A stretch of 64,000 nt of DNA from Amia ocellicauda (Eukaryota > Chordata > Actinopteri > Amiiformes > Amiidae). Made by a program: the position numbers and the translations under genes. The notes beneath the pieces were generated by a model that worked only from the letters and a program-made list of their open reading frames with translations, did no database searches and had not been told where the DNA came from. Shown piece after piece: positions 27,001 through 42,000 of the stretch (its first letter is position 1; the number at the start of each line of letters is the position of its first letter). The stretch covers positions 6,135,357 to 6,199,356 of the forward strand of contig NC_089863.1 in assembly GCF_036373705.1 (NCBI RefSeq). The letters run 5' to 3'.

Positions 27001-30000
27001 TCTACTGCAGCACCAACTACCACTGATGGCCAATCTTCTACTGCAACACCAACTACCACTGATGGCCAAACTTCTACTGCAGCAGCAACGACAACACCAG
27101 CACCAACTACTACAGACGCCCCAACAATGACAGTGGCACAAACAACCACTGATGGCCAAACCTCTACTGCAGCACCAACTACCACTGATGGCCAATCTTC
27201 TACTGCAGCACTAACTACCACTAACGGCCAAACTTCTTCTGAAGCAGCAACGACAACAGCAGCACCAACTACTACTGTGGCACTAACAACCACTGATGCC
27301 CAAACTGCTACTGCAGCACCAACGACCACTGATGGCCAAACTTCTACTCCAGCAACAACTACTAATGAAGGCCAAACATCTGCTGCAGCACCAAGTACTA
27401 CTGCCGGCCAATCAACTACTGTGGTACCTTCCACTGCTGAGATCCAATCAACTATTGCGGCACCAACTACTTCTGACAGCCCAACATTGACTGCAGCACC
27501 TACTACTAGTTATGACCAAACTTCTACTGCAGCACCAACTACCACTGATGGCCAAACATCTACTGCAGCACCAACAACAACAGCAGTATCCACTACTACA
27601 AATATCCCAACAACCACTGCTGGCCAAACTTCGACTACAGTACCAACTACTACTGATGCCCAGACTTCTACTGCAGCACCAACGACCACTGATGGCCAAA
27701 CTTCTACTCTAGCACCAACTACTACTGATGGCCAAACTTCTACTGCACCAGCAACGACAACACCAGCACCAACTACTACAGACGCCCCAACAACGACAGT
27801 GGCAGCATCAACCACTGCTGGCCAAGCTTCGACTGCAGTACCAACTACTACTGTGGCACCAACAACCACTGCTGGCCAAACATCGACTGCAGTACCAACT
27901 TCTACTGATGCCCAGACTTCAACTGCAGCACCAACGACCACTGATGGCCAAACTTCTACTCTAGCACCAACTACTACTGATGGCCAAACTTCTACTGCAC
28001 CAGCAACGACAACACCAGCACAAACTACTACAGACGCCCCAACAACGACAGTGGCACAAACAACCACTGATGGCCAAACCTCTACTGCAGCACCAACTAC
28101 CACTGATGGCCAATCTTCTACTGCAGCACCAACTACCACTGATGGCCAAACTTCTACTGCAGCAGCAACGACAACACCAGCACCAACTACTACAGACGCC
28201 CCAACAACGACAGTGGCACTAACAACCACTGATGCCCAAACTTCTACTGCAACACCAACGACCACTGATGGCCAAACTTCTACTCCAGCACCAACTACCA
28301 CTGATGGCCAAACTTCTACTGCAGCATCAACGACAACAGCATCACCATCTACTACAGACACCCCAACAACGACAGTGGCACCAACGACCACTGATGGCCA
28401 AACTTCTACTCTAGCACCAACTACTACTGATGCCCAAACTTCTACTGCAACACCAACGACCACTGATGGCCAAACTTCTACTCCAGCACCAACTTCCAAT
28501 AACGGCCAAACTTCTTCTGAAGCAGCAACGACAACAGCAGCACCAACTACTACTGTGGCAGTAACAACCACTGATGCCCAAACTTCTACTGCAGCAGCAA
28601 CGACAACACCAGCACCAACTACTACAGACGCCCCAACAACGACAGTGGCACAAACAACCACGGATGGCCAATCTTCTACTGCAGCACCAACTACCACTGA
28701 TGGCCAAACTTCTACTATAGCACCAACTACTACTGATGGCCAAACTTCTACTGCACCAGCAACGACAACACCAGCACCAACTACTACAGACGCCCCAACA
28801 ACGACAGTGGCAGCATCAACCACTGCTGGCCAAGCTTCGACTGCAGTACCAACTAGTACTGTGGCACCAACAACCACTGCTGGCCAAACATCGACTGCAG
28901 TACCAACTTCTACTGATGCCCAGACTTCAACTGCAGCACCAACGACCACTGATGGACAAACTTCTACTCTAGCACCAACTACTACTAATGGCCAAACTTC
29001 TACTGCACCAGCAACGACAACACCAGCACCAACTACTACAGACGCCCCAAAAACGACAGTGGCACAAACAACCACTGATGGCCAAACCTCTACTGCAGCA
29101 CCAACTACCACTGATGGCCAATCTTCTACTGCAGCACCAACTACCACTGATGGCCAAACTTCTACTGCAGCAGCAACGACAACACCAGCACCAACTACTA
29201 CAGACGCCCCAACAACGACAGTGGCACTAACAACCACTGATGCCCAAACTTCTACTGCAACACCAACGACCACTGATGGCCAAACTTCTACTGCAGCACC
29301 AACGACAACAGCATCACCATCTACTACAGACACCCCAACAACGACAGTGGCACCAACGACCACTGATGGCCAAACTTCTACTCTAGCACCAACTACTACT
29401 GATGCCCAAACTTCTACTGCAACACCAACGACCACTGATGGCCAAACTTCTACTCCAGCACCAACTTCCACTAACGGCCAAACTTCTTCTGAAGCAGCAA
29501 CGACAACAGCAGCACCAGCTACTACTGTGGCACTAACAACCACTGATGCCCAAACTTCTACTGCAGCAGCAACGACAACACCAGCACCAACTACTACAGA
29601 CGCCCCAACAACGACAGTGGCACAAACAACCACTGATGGCCAAACCTCTACTACAGCACCAACTACCACTGATGGCCAATCTTCTACTGCAGCACCAACT
29701 ACCACTGATGGCCAAACTTCTACTGCAGCAGCAACGACAACACCAGCACCAACTACTACAGACGCCCCAACAACGACAGTGGCACTAACAACCACTGATG
29801 CCCAAACTTCTACTGCAACACCAACGACCACTGATGGCCAAACTTCTACTCCAGCACCAACTACCACTGATGGCCAAACTTCTACTGCAGCACCAACGAC
29901 AACAGCATCACCATCTACTACTGTAGCACCAACTACTACGGATGGCCAAACTTCTACTGCAGCAGCAACGACAACAGCATCACCATCTACTACTGCAGCA

Positions 30001-33000
30001 CCAACGACCACTGATGGCCAAACTTCTACTCCAGCACCAACTACTACTGATGGCCAAACTTCTACTGCACCAGCAACGACAACACCAGCACCAACTACTA
30101 CAGACGCCACAACAACGACAGTGACAGCATCAACCACTGCTGGCCAAGCTTCGACTGCAGTACCAACTACTACTGTGGCACCAACAACCACTGCTGGCCA
30201 AACATCGACTGCAGTACCAACTTCTACTGATGCCCAGACTTCAACTGCAGCACCAACGACCACTGATGGCCAAACTTCTACTCTAGCACCAACTACTACT
30301 GATGGCCAAACTTCTACTGCACCAGCAACGACAACACCAGCACCAACTACTACAGACGCCCCAACAACGACAGTGGCACAAACAACCACTGATGGCCAAA
30401 CCTCTACTGCAGCACCAACAACCACTGATGGCCAATCTTCTACTGCAGCACCAACTACCACTGATGGACAAACTTCTACTCTAGCACCAACTACCACTGA
30501 TGGCCAATCTTCTACTGCAGCACCAACTACCACTGATGGCCAAACTTCTACTGCAGCAGCAACGACAACACCAGCACCAACTACTACAGACGCCCCACCA
30601 ACGACAGTGGCACTAACAACCACTGATGCCCAAACTTCTACTGCAACACCAACGACCACTGATGGCCAAACTTCTACTCCAGCACCAACTACCACTGATG
30701 GCCAAACTTCTACTGCAGCAGCAACGACAACAGCATCACCATCCACTACTGTAGCACCAACTGCTACTGATGGCCAAACTTCTACTGCAGCAGCAACGAC
30801 AACACCAGCACCAACTACTACAGACACCCCAACAACGACAGTGGCACCAACGACCACTGATGGACAAACTTCTACTCTAGCACCAACTACTACTGATGCC
30901 CAAACTTCTACTGCAACACCAACGACCACTGATGGACAAACTTCTACTCTAGCACCAACTACCACTGATGGCCAATCTTCTACTGCAGCACCAACTACCA
31001 CTGATGGCCAAACTTCTACTGCAGCAGCAACGACAACACCAGCACCAACTACTACAGACGCCCCACCAACGACAGTGGCACTAACAACCACTGATGCCCA
31101 AACTTCTACTGCAACACCAACGACCACTGATGGCCAAACTTCTACTCCAGCACCAACTACCACTGATGGCCAAACTTCTACTGCAGCACCAACGACAACA
31201 GCATCACCATCTACTACTGTAGCACCAACTACTACTGATGGCCAAACTTCTACTGCAGCAGCAACAAAAACACCAGCACCAACTACTACAGACACCGCAA
31301 CAACGACAGTGGCACTAACAACCACTGATGCCCAAACTTCTACTGCAACACCAACGACCACTGATGGCCAAACTTCTACTCCAGCACCAACTACCACTGA
31401 TGGCCAAACTTCTACTGCAGCAGCAACGACAACAGCATCACCATCCACTACTGTAGCACCAACTGCTACTGATGGCCAAACTTCTACTGCAGCAGCCACG
31501 ACAACAGCATCACCATCTACTACTGCAGCACCAACGACCACTGATGGCCAAACTTCTACTCCAGCACCAACTACCACTGATGGCCAAACTTCTACTGCAG
31601 CAGCAACGACAACAGCATCACCATCTACTACTGTAGCACCAACTGCTACTGATGGCCAAACTTCTACTGCAGCAGCAACGACAACAGCATCACCATCTAC
31701 TACTGCAGCACCAACGACCACTGATGGCCAAACTTCTACTCTAGCACCAACTACTACTGATGGCCAAACTTCTACTGCACCAGCAACGACAACACCAGCA
31801 CCAACTACTACAGACGCCCCAACAACGACAGTGACAGCATCAACCACTGCTGGCCAAGCTTCGACTGCAGTACCAACTACTACTGTGGCACCAACAACCA
31901 CTGCTGGCCAAACATCGACTGCAGTACCAACTTCTACTGATGCCCAGACTTCAACTGCAGCACCAACGACCACTGATGGCCAAACTTCTACTCTAGCACC
32001 AACTACTACTGATGGCCAAACTTCTACTGCACCAGCAACGACAACACCAGCACCAACTACTACAGACGCCCCAACAACGACAGTGGCACAAACAACAAGT
32101 AATGGTCTTACAAATACAGCAGCAACAACTACTAATGAAGGCCAAACATCTGCTGCAGCACCAACTACTACTGCTGGCCAATCAACTGATGCCCAAACTT
32201 CTACTGCAACACCAACGACCACTGATGGCCAAACTTCTACTGCAGCACAAACAACCACTGATGGCCAATCTTCTACTGCAGCAGCAACGACAACAGCATC
32301 ACCATCTACTACTGCAGCACCAACGACCACTGATGGCCAAACTTCTACTCTAGCACCAACTACTACTGATGGCCAAACTTCTACTGCAGCAGCAACGACA
32401 ACACCAGCACCAACTACTACAGACGCCCCAACAACGACAGTGGCACAAACAACCACTGATGGCCAAACCTCTACTACAGCACCAACTACCACTGATGGCC
32501 AATCTTCTACTGCAGCACCAACTACCACTGATGGCCAAACTTCTACTGCAGCAGCAACGACAACACCAGCACCAACTACTACAGACGCCCCAACAACGAC
32601 AGTGGCACTAACAACCACTGATGCCCAAACTTCTACTGCAACACCAACGACCACTGATGGCCAAACTTCTACTCCAGCACCAACTACCACTGATGGCCAA
32701 ACTTCTACTGCAGCACCAACGACAACAGCATCACCATCTACTACTGTAGCACCAACTACTACTGATGGCCAAACTTCTACTGCAGCAGCAACAAAAACAC
32801 CAGCACCAACTACTACAGACACCCCAACAACGACAGTGGCACTAACAACCACTGATGCCCAAACTTCTACTGCAACACCAACGACCACTGATGGCCAAAC
32901 TTCTACTCCAGCACCAACTACCACTGATGGCCAAACTTCTACTGCAGCAGCAACGACAACAGCATCACCATCCACTACTGTAGCACCAACTGCTACTGAT

Positions 33001-36000
33001 GGCCAAACTTCTACTGCAGCAGCAACGACAACAGCATCACCATCTACTACTGCAGCACCAACGACCACTGATGGCCAAACTTCTACTCCAGCACCAACTA
33101 CCACTGATGGCCAAACTTCTACTGCAGCAGCAACGACAACAGCATCACCATCTACTACTGTAGCACCAACTGCTACTGATGGCCAAACTTCTACTGCAGC
33201 AGCAACGACAACAGCATCACCATCTACTACTGCAGCACCAACGACCACTGATGGCCAAACTTCTACTCTAGCACCAACTACTACTGATGGCCAAACTTCT
33301 ACTGCACCAGCAACGACAACACCAGCACCAACTACTACAGACGCCCCAACAACGACAGTGACAGCATCAACCACTGCTGGCCAAGCTTCGACTGCAGTAC
33401 CAACTACTACTGTGGCACCAACAACCACTGCTGGCCAAACATCGACTGCAGTACCAACTTCTACTGATGCCCAGACTTCAACTGCAGCACCAACGACCAC
33501 TGATGGCCAAACTTCTACTGCACCAGCAACGACAACACCAGCACCAACTGCTACAGACGCCCCAACAACGACAGTGGCACAAACAACAAGTAATGGTCTT
33601 ACAAATACAGCAGCAACAACTACTAATGAAGGCCAAACATCTGCTGCAGCACCAACTACTACTGCTGGCCAATCAACTGATGCCCAAACTTCTACTGCAA
33701 CACCAACGACCACTGATGGCCAAACTTCTACTGCAGCACAAACAACCACTGATGGCCAATCTTCTACTGCAGCAGCAACGACAACAGCATCACCATCTAC
33801 TACTGCAGCACCAACGACCACTGATGGCCAAACCTCTACTGCAGCACCAACTACCACTGATGGCCAAACTTCTACTGCAGCACCAACGACAACAGCATCA
33901 CCATCTACTACTGTAGCACCAACTACTACTGATGGCCAAACTTCTACTGCAGCAGCAACGACAACACCAGCACCAACTACTACAGACACCCCAACAACGA
34001 CAGTGGCACCAACGACCACTGATGGCCAAACTTCTACTCTAGCACCAACTACTACTGATGCCCAAACTTCTACTGCAACACCAACGACCACTGATGGCCA
34101 AACTTCTACTCCAGCACCAACTACCACTAACGGCCAAACTTCTTCTGAAGCAGCAACGACAACAGCAGCACCAACTACTACTGTGGCACTAACAACCACT
34201 GATGCCCAAACTTCTTCTGAAGCAGCAACGACAACACCAGCACCAACTACTACAGACGCCCCAACAACGACAGTGGCACAAACAACCACTGATGGCCAAA
34301 CCTCTACTGCAGCACCAACTACCACTGATGGCCAATCTTCTACTGCAGCACCAACTACCACTGATGGCCAAACTTCTACTGCAGCAGCAACGACAACACC
34401 AGCACCAACTACTACAGACGCCCCAACAACGACAGTGGCACAAACAACCACTGATGGCCAAACCTCTACTACAGCACCAACTACCACTGATGGCCATTCT
34501 TCTACTGCAGCACCAACTACCACTGATGGCCAAACTTCTACTGCAGCAGCAACGACAACACCAGCACCAACTACTACAGACGCCCCAACAACGACAGTGG
34601 CACTAACAACCACTGATGCCCAAACTTCTACTGCAACACCAACGACCACTGATGGCCAAACTTCTACTCCAGCACCAACTACCACTGATGGCCAATCTTC
34701 TACTGCAGCACCAACTACCACTGATGGCCAAACTTCTACTGCAGCAGCAACGACAACACCAGCACCAACTACTACAGACGCCCCAACAACGACAGTGGCA
34801 CTAACAACCACTGATGCCCAAACTTCTACTGCAACACCAACGACCACTGATGGCCAAACTTCTACTCCAGCACCAACTACCACTGATGGCCAAACTTCTA
34901 CTGCAGCACCAACGACAACAGCATCACCATCTACTACTGTAGCACCAACTACTACTGATGGCCAAACTTCTACTGCAGCAGCAACAAAAACACCAGCACC
35001 AACTACTACAGACACCCCAACAACGACAGTGGCACTAACAACCACTGATGCCCAAACTTCTACTGCAACACCAACGACCACTGATGGCCAAACTTCTACT
35101 CCAGCACCAACTACCACTGATGGCCAAACTTCTACTGCAGCAGCAACGACAACAGCATCACCATCCACTACTGTAGCACCAACTGCTACTGATGGCCAAA
35201 CTTCTACTGCAGCAGCCACGACAACAGCATCACCATCTACTACTGCAGCACCAACGACCACTGATGGCCAAACTTCTACTCCAGCACCAACTACCACTGA
35301 TGGCCAAACTTCTACTGCAGCAGCCACGACAACAGCATCACCATCTACTACTGCAGCACCAACGACCACTGATGGCCAAACTTCTACTCCAGCACCAACT
35401 ACCACTGATGGCCAAACTTCTACTGCAGCAGCAACGACAACAGCATCACCATCTACTACTGTAGCACCAACTGCTACTGATGGCCAAACTTCTACTGCAG
35501 CAGCAACGACAACAGCATCACCATCTACTACTGCAGCACCAACGACCACTGATGGCCAAACTTCTACTCTAGCACCAACTACTACTGATGGCCAAACTTC
35601 TACTGCACCAGCAACGACAACACCAGCACCAACTACTACAGACGCCCCAACAACGACAGTGACAGCATCAACCACTGCTGGCCAAGCTTCGACTGCAGTA
35701 CCAACTACTACTGTGGCACCAACAACCACTGCTGGCCAAACATCGACTGCAGTACCAACTTCTACTGATGCCCAGACTTCAACTGCAGCACCAACGACCA
35801 CTGATGGCCAAACTTCTACTGCACCAGCAACGACAACACCAGCACCAACTACTACAGACGCCCCAACAACGACAGTGGCACAAACAACAAGTAATGGTCT
35901 TACAAATACAGCAGCAACAACTACTAATGAAGGCCAAACATCTGCTGCAGCACCAACTACTACTGCTGGCCAATCAACTGATGCCCAAACTTCTACTGCA

Positions 36001-39000
36001 ACACCAACGACCACTGATGGCCAAACTTCTACTGCAGCACAAACAACCACTGATGGCCAATCTTCTACTGCAGCAGCAACGACAACAGCATCACCATCTA
36101 CTACTGCAGCACCAACGACCACTGATGGCCAAACCTCTACTGCAGCACCAACTACCACTGATGGCCAAACTTCTACTGCAGCACCAACGACAACAGCATC
36201 ACCATCTACTACTGTAGCACCAACTACTACTGATGGCCAAACTTCTACTGCAGCAGCAACGACAACACCAGCACCAACTACTACAGACACCCCAACAACG
36301 ACAGTGGCACCAACGACCACTGATGGCCAAACTTCTACTCTAGCACCAACTACTACTGATGCCCAAACTTCTACTGCAACACCAACGACCACTGATGGCC
36401 AAACTTCTACTCCAGCACCAACTACCACTAACGGCCAAACTTCTTCTGAAGCAGCAACGACAACAGCAGCACCAACTACTACTGTGGCACTAACAACCAC
36501 TGATGCCCAAACTTCTACTGCAGCAGCAACGACAACACCAGCACCAACTACTACAGACGCCCCAACAACGACAGTGGCACTAACAACCACTGATGCCCAA
36601 ACTTCTACTGCAACACCAACGACCACTGATGGCCAAACTTCTACTCCAGCACCAACTACCACTGATGGCCAAACTTCTACTGCAGCACCAACGACAACAG
36701 CATCACCATCTACTACTGTAGCACCAACTACTACTGATGGCCAAACTTCTACTGCAGCAGCAACGACAACACCAGCACCAACTACTACAGACACCCCAAC
36801 AACGACAGTGGCATTAACAACCACTGATGCCCAAACTTCTACTGCAACACCAACAACCACTGATGGCCAAACTTCTACTCCAGCACCAACTACCACTGAT
36901 GGCCAAACTTCTACTGCAGCAGCAACGACAACAACATCACCATCTACTACTGTAGCACCAACTGCTACTGATGGCCAAACTTCTACTGCAGCAGCAACGA
37001 CAACAGCATCACCATCTACTACTTCAGCACCAACGACCACTGATGGCCAAACTTCTACTCCAGCACCAACTACCACTGATGGCCAAACTTCTACTGCAGA
37101 AGCAACGACAACAGCATCACCATCTACTACTGTAGCACCAACTGCTACTGATGGCCAAACTTCTACTGCAGCAGCAACGACAACAGTATCACCATCTACT
37201 ACTGTAGCACCAACTACTACTGATGGCCAAACTTCTACTGCAGCAGCAACGACAACACCAGCACCAACCACTACAGACACCCCAACAACGACAGTGGCAT
37301 TAACAACCACTGATGCCCAAACTTCTACTGCAACACCAACAACCACTGATGGCCAGACTTCTACTCCAGCACCAACTACCACTGATGGCCAAACTTCTAC
37401 TGCAGCAGCAACGACAACAACATCACCATCTACTACTGTAGCACCAACTGCTACTGATGGCCAAACTTCTACTGCAGCAGCAACGACAACAGCATCACCA
37501 TCTACTACTTCAGCACCAACGACCACTGATGGCCAAACTTCTACTCCAGCACCAACTACCACTGATGGCCAAACTTCTACTGCAGAAGCAACGACAACAG
37601 CATCACCATCTACTACTGTAGCACCAACTGCTACTGATGGCCAAACTTCTACTGCAGCAGCAACGACAACAGCATCACCATCTACTACTGCAGCACCAAC
37701 GACCACTGATGGCCAAACTTCTACTCTAGCACCAACTACTACTGATGGCCAAACTTCTACTGCACCAGCAACGACAACACCAGCACCAACTACTACAGAC
37801 GCCCCAACAACGACAGTGGCAGCATCAACCACTGCTGGCCAAGCTTCGACTGCAACACCAACGACCACTGATGGCCAAACTACTACTCCAGCACCAACTA
37901 CCACTGATGGCCAAACTTCTACTGCAGCAGCAACGACAACAGCATCACCATCTACTACTGCAGCACCAACGACCACTGATGGCCAAACTTCTACTCCAGC
38001 ACCAACTACCACTGATGGCCAAACTTCTACTGCAGCAGCAACGACAACAGCATCACCATCTACTACTGTAGCACCAACTGCTACTGATGGCCAAACTTCT
38101 ACTGCAGCAGCAACGACAACAGCATCACCAACGACCACTGATGGCCAAACTTCTACTCTAGCACCAACTACTACTGATGGCCAAACTTCTACTGCACCAG
38201 CAACGACAACACCAGCACCAACTACTACAGACGCCCCAACAACGACAGTGACAGCATCAACCACTGCTGGCCAAGCTTCGACTGCAGTACCAACTACTAC
38301 TGTGGCACCAACAACCACTGCTGGCCAAACATCGACTGCAGTACCAACTTCTACTGATGCCCAGACTTCAACTGCAGCACCAACGACCACTGATGGCCAA
38401 ACTTCTACTCTAGCACCAACTACTACTGATGGCCGAACATCTACTGCACCGGCAACGACAACACCAGCACCAACTACTACAGACGCCCCAACAACGACAG
38501 TGGCACAAACAACAAGTGATGGTCTTACAAATACAGCAGCAACAACTACTAATGAAGGCCAAACATCTGCTGCAGCACCAACTACTACTGCTGGCCAATC
38601 AACTGATGCCCAAACTTCTACTGCAACACCAACGACCACTGATGGCCAAACTTCTACTGCAGCACAAACAACCACTGATGGCCAATCTTCTACTGCAGCA
38701 GCAACGACAACAGCATCACCATCTACTACTGCAGCACCAACGACCACTGATGGCCAAACCTCTACTGCAGCACCAACTACCACTGATGGCCAAACTTCTA
38801 CTGCAGCACCAACGACAACAGCATCACCATCTACTACTGTAGCACCAACTACTACTGATGGCCAAACTTCTACTGCAGCAGCAACGACAACACCAGCACC
38901 AACTACTACAGACACCCCAACAACGACAGTGGCACCAACTACCACTGATGGCCAAACTTCTACTCTAGCACCAACTACTACTGATGCCCAAACTTCTACT

Positions 39001-42000
39001 GCAACACCAACGACCACTGATGGCCAAACTTCTACTCCAGCACCAACTACCACTAACGGCCAAACTTCTTCTGAAGCAGCAACGACAACAGCAGCACCAA
39101 CTACTACTGTGGCACTAACAACCACTGATGCCCAAACTTCTACTGCAGCAGCAACGACAACACCAGCACCAACTACTACAGACGCCCCAACAACGACAGT
39201 GGCACAAACAACCACTGATGGCCAAACCTCTACTGCAGCACCAACTACCACTGATGGCCAATCTTCTACTGCAGCACCAACTACCACTGATGGCCAAACT
39301 TCTACTGCAGCAGCAACGACAACACCAGCACCAACTACTACAGACGCCCCAACAACGACAGTGGCACTAACAACCACTGATGCCCAAACTTCTACTGCAA
39401 CACCAACGACCACTGATGGCCAAACTTCTACTCCAGCACCAACTACCACTGATGGCCAAACTTCTACTGCAGCAGCAACGACAACAGCATCACCATCTAC
39501 TACTGTAGCACCAACTACTACTGATGGCCAAACTTCTACTGCAGCAGCAACGACAACACCAGCACCAACTACTACAGACACCCCAACAACGACAGTGGCA
39601 CTAACAACCACTGATGCCCAAACTTCTACTGCAACACCAACAACCACTGATGGCCAAACTTCTACTCCAGCACCAACTACCACTGATGGCCAAACTTCTA
39701 CTGCAGAAGCAACGACAACAGCATCACCATCTACTACTGTAGCACCAACTGCTACTGATGGCCAAACTTCTACTGCAGCAGCAACGACAACAGCATCACC
39801 ATCTACTACTGCAGCACCAACGACCACTGATGGCCAAACTTCTACTCTAGCACCAACTACTACTGATGGCCAAACTTCTACTGCACCAGCAACGACAACA
39901 CCAGCACCAACTACTACAGACGCCCCAACAACGACAGTGGCAGCATCAACCACTGCTGGCCAAGCTTCGACTGCAGTACCAACTACTACTGTGGCACCAA
40001 CAACCACTGCTGGCCAAACATCGACTGCAGTACCAACTTCTACTGATGCCCAGACTTCAACTGCAGCACCAACGACCACTGATGGCCAAACTTCTACTCT
40101 AGCACCAACTACTACTGATGGCCAAACTTCTACTGCACCAGCAACGACAACACCAGCACCAACTACTACAGACGCCCCAACAACGACAGTGGCACAAACA
40201 ACCACTGATGGCCAAACCTCTACTGCAGCACCAACTACCACTGATGGCCAATCTTCTACTGCAGCACCAACTACCACTGATGGCCAAACTTCTACTGCAG
40301 CAGCAACGACAACACCAGCACCAACTACTACAGACGCCCCAACAACGACAGTGGCACTAACAACCACTGATGCCCAAACTTCTACTGCAACACCAACGAC
40401 AACAGCATCACCATCTACTACTGTAGCACCAACTACTACTGATGGCCAAACTTCTACTGCAGCAGCAACGACAACACCAGCACCAACTACTACAGACACC
40501 CCAACAACGACAGTGGCACCAACGACCACTGATGGACAAACTTCTACTCTAGCACCAACTACTACTGATGCCCAAACTTCTACTACAGACGCCCCAACAA
40601 CTTCTGCTGCACCAACAACAAGTGATGGTCTTACAAATACAGCAGCAACAACTACTAATGAAGGCCAAACATCTGCTGCAGCACCAACTACTACTGCTGG
40701 CCAATCAACTACTGTGGCACCTTCTACTGCTGAGATCCAATCAACTATTGCGGCACCAACTACTTCTGACAGCCCAATAATGACTGCAGAACCTACTACT
40801 AGTGATGACCAAACTTCTACTGCAGCACAAACAACCACTGATGGCCAATCTTCTACTGCAGCAGCAACGACAACAGCAGCACCAACTACCACTGTGGCAC
40901 CAACAACCACTGCATGCAAAACGTCTACTATAGGACCAACTTCCGCTGATGGCCAAACTTCTACTGTAGCACCAACAACAACAGCAGTATCCACTACTAC
41001 AGATATCCCAAAAACCACTGATAGCCAATCTTCTACTGCAGCACCAACTACTAATGATGACCAAACTTCTACTACAGACGCCCCAACAACTTCTGCTGCA
41101 CCAACAACTAGTGATGGTCTTACAAATACAGCAGCAACAACTACTAATGAAGGCCAAACATCTGCTGCAGCACCAACTACTACTGCTGGCAAATCAACTA
41201 CTGTGGCACCTTCCACTGCTGAGATCCAATCAACTATTGCGGCACCAACTACTTCTGGCAGCCCAACAATGACTGCAGCACCTACTACTAGTGATGACCA
41301 AACTTCTACTGCAGCACCAACTACTACTAATGGCCCAACAATGTCTGCAGCGCCAACAACAACAGCAGTATCCACTACTACCGATATCCCAACAACCACT
41401 GATGGTCAATATTCTACTGCAGCACCAACTACTACTGGCGGCCAATCAGCTACTGTGACACTTTCCACTGCTGAGATCCAATCAACTATTGCGGCACCAA
41501 CTACCACTGATGGCCAAACTTCTACTGCAGAACAAACTACTACTGATGGCCCAACATCATCTGCAGCACCAACGACTGCAGCAGCATCAACTAATACTCA
41601 TTCCCCATCATCAACTGCATCACCAACATCCAGTGCCGGCCAATCTTCTACTGTAGCACCAACTACTGCTAATGGCCAAACAACTTCTCCTGCACCAACA
41701 ACTACTGATGGCCAAACAATAACAGCAGCACCAACTTCTACTGGCATTCCAGCAACTACTACTGATGCCCAGACTTCTACTGCAGCACCAATGACCACTG
41801 ATGGCCAAACTTCTACTCTAGCACCAAGTACTACTGATGGCCAAACTTCTACTGCAGCAGCAATGACAACAGCAGCACCAACTACCACTGTGGCACCAAC
41901 AACCACTGCTGGCCAAACGTCTACTGTAGGACCAACTTCCGCTGATGGCCAAACTTCTACTGTAGCACCAACAACAGCAGCAGTATCCACTACTACAGAT

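Noticed and set aside
27510-41399. A 4,629-codon open frame on the minus strand opposite the mucin repeats, reading Val/Ala/Trp-rich repeats (VVVGAAVEVWPS).
   Set aside because: It is a by-product of the sense repeat codons, which give no antisense stops in that frame. It has no start context, splice partners or recognisable domain, and it breaks wherever the sense modules change.
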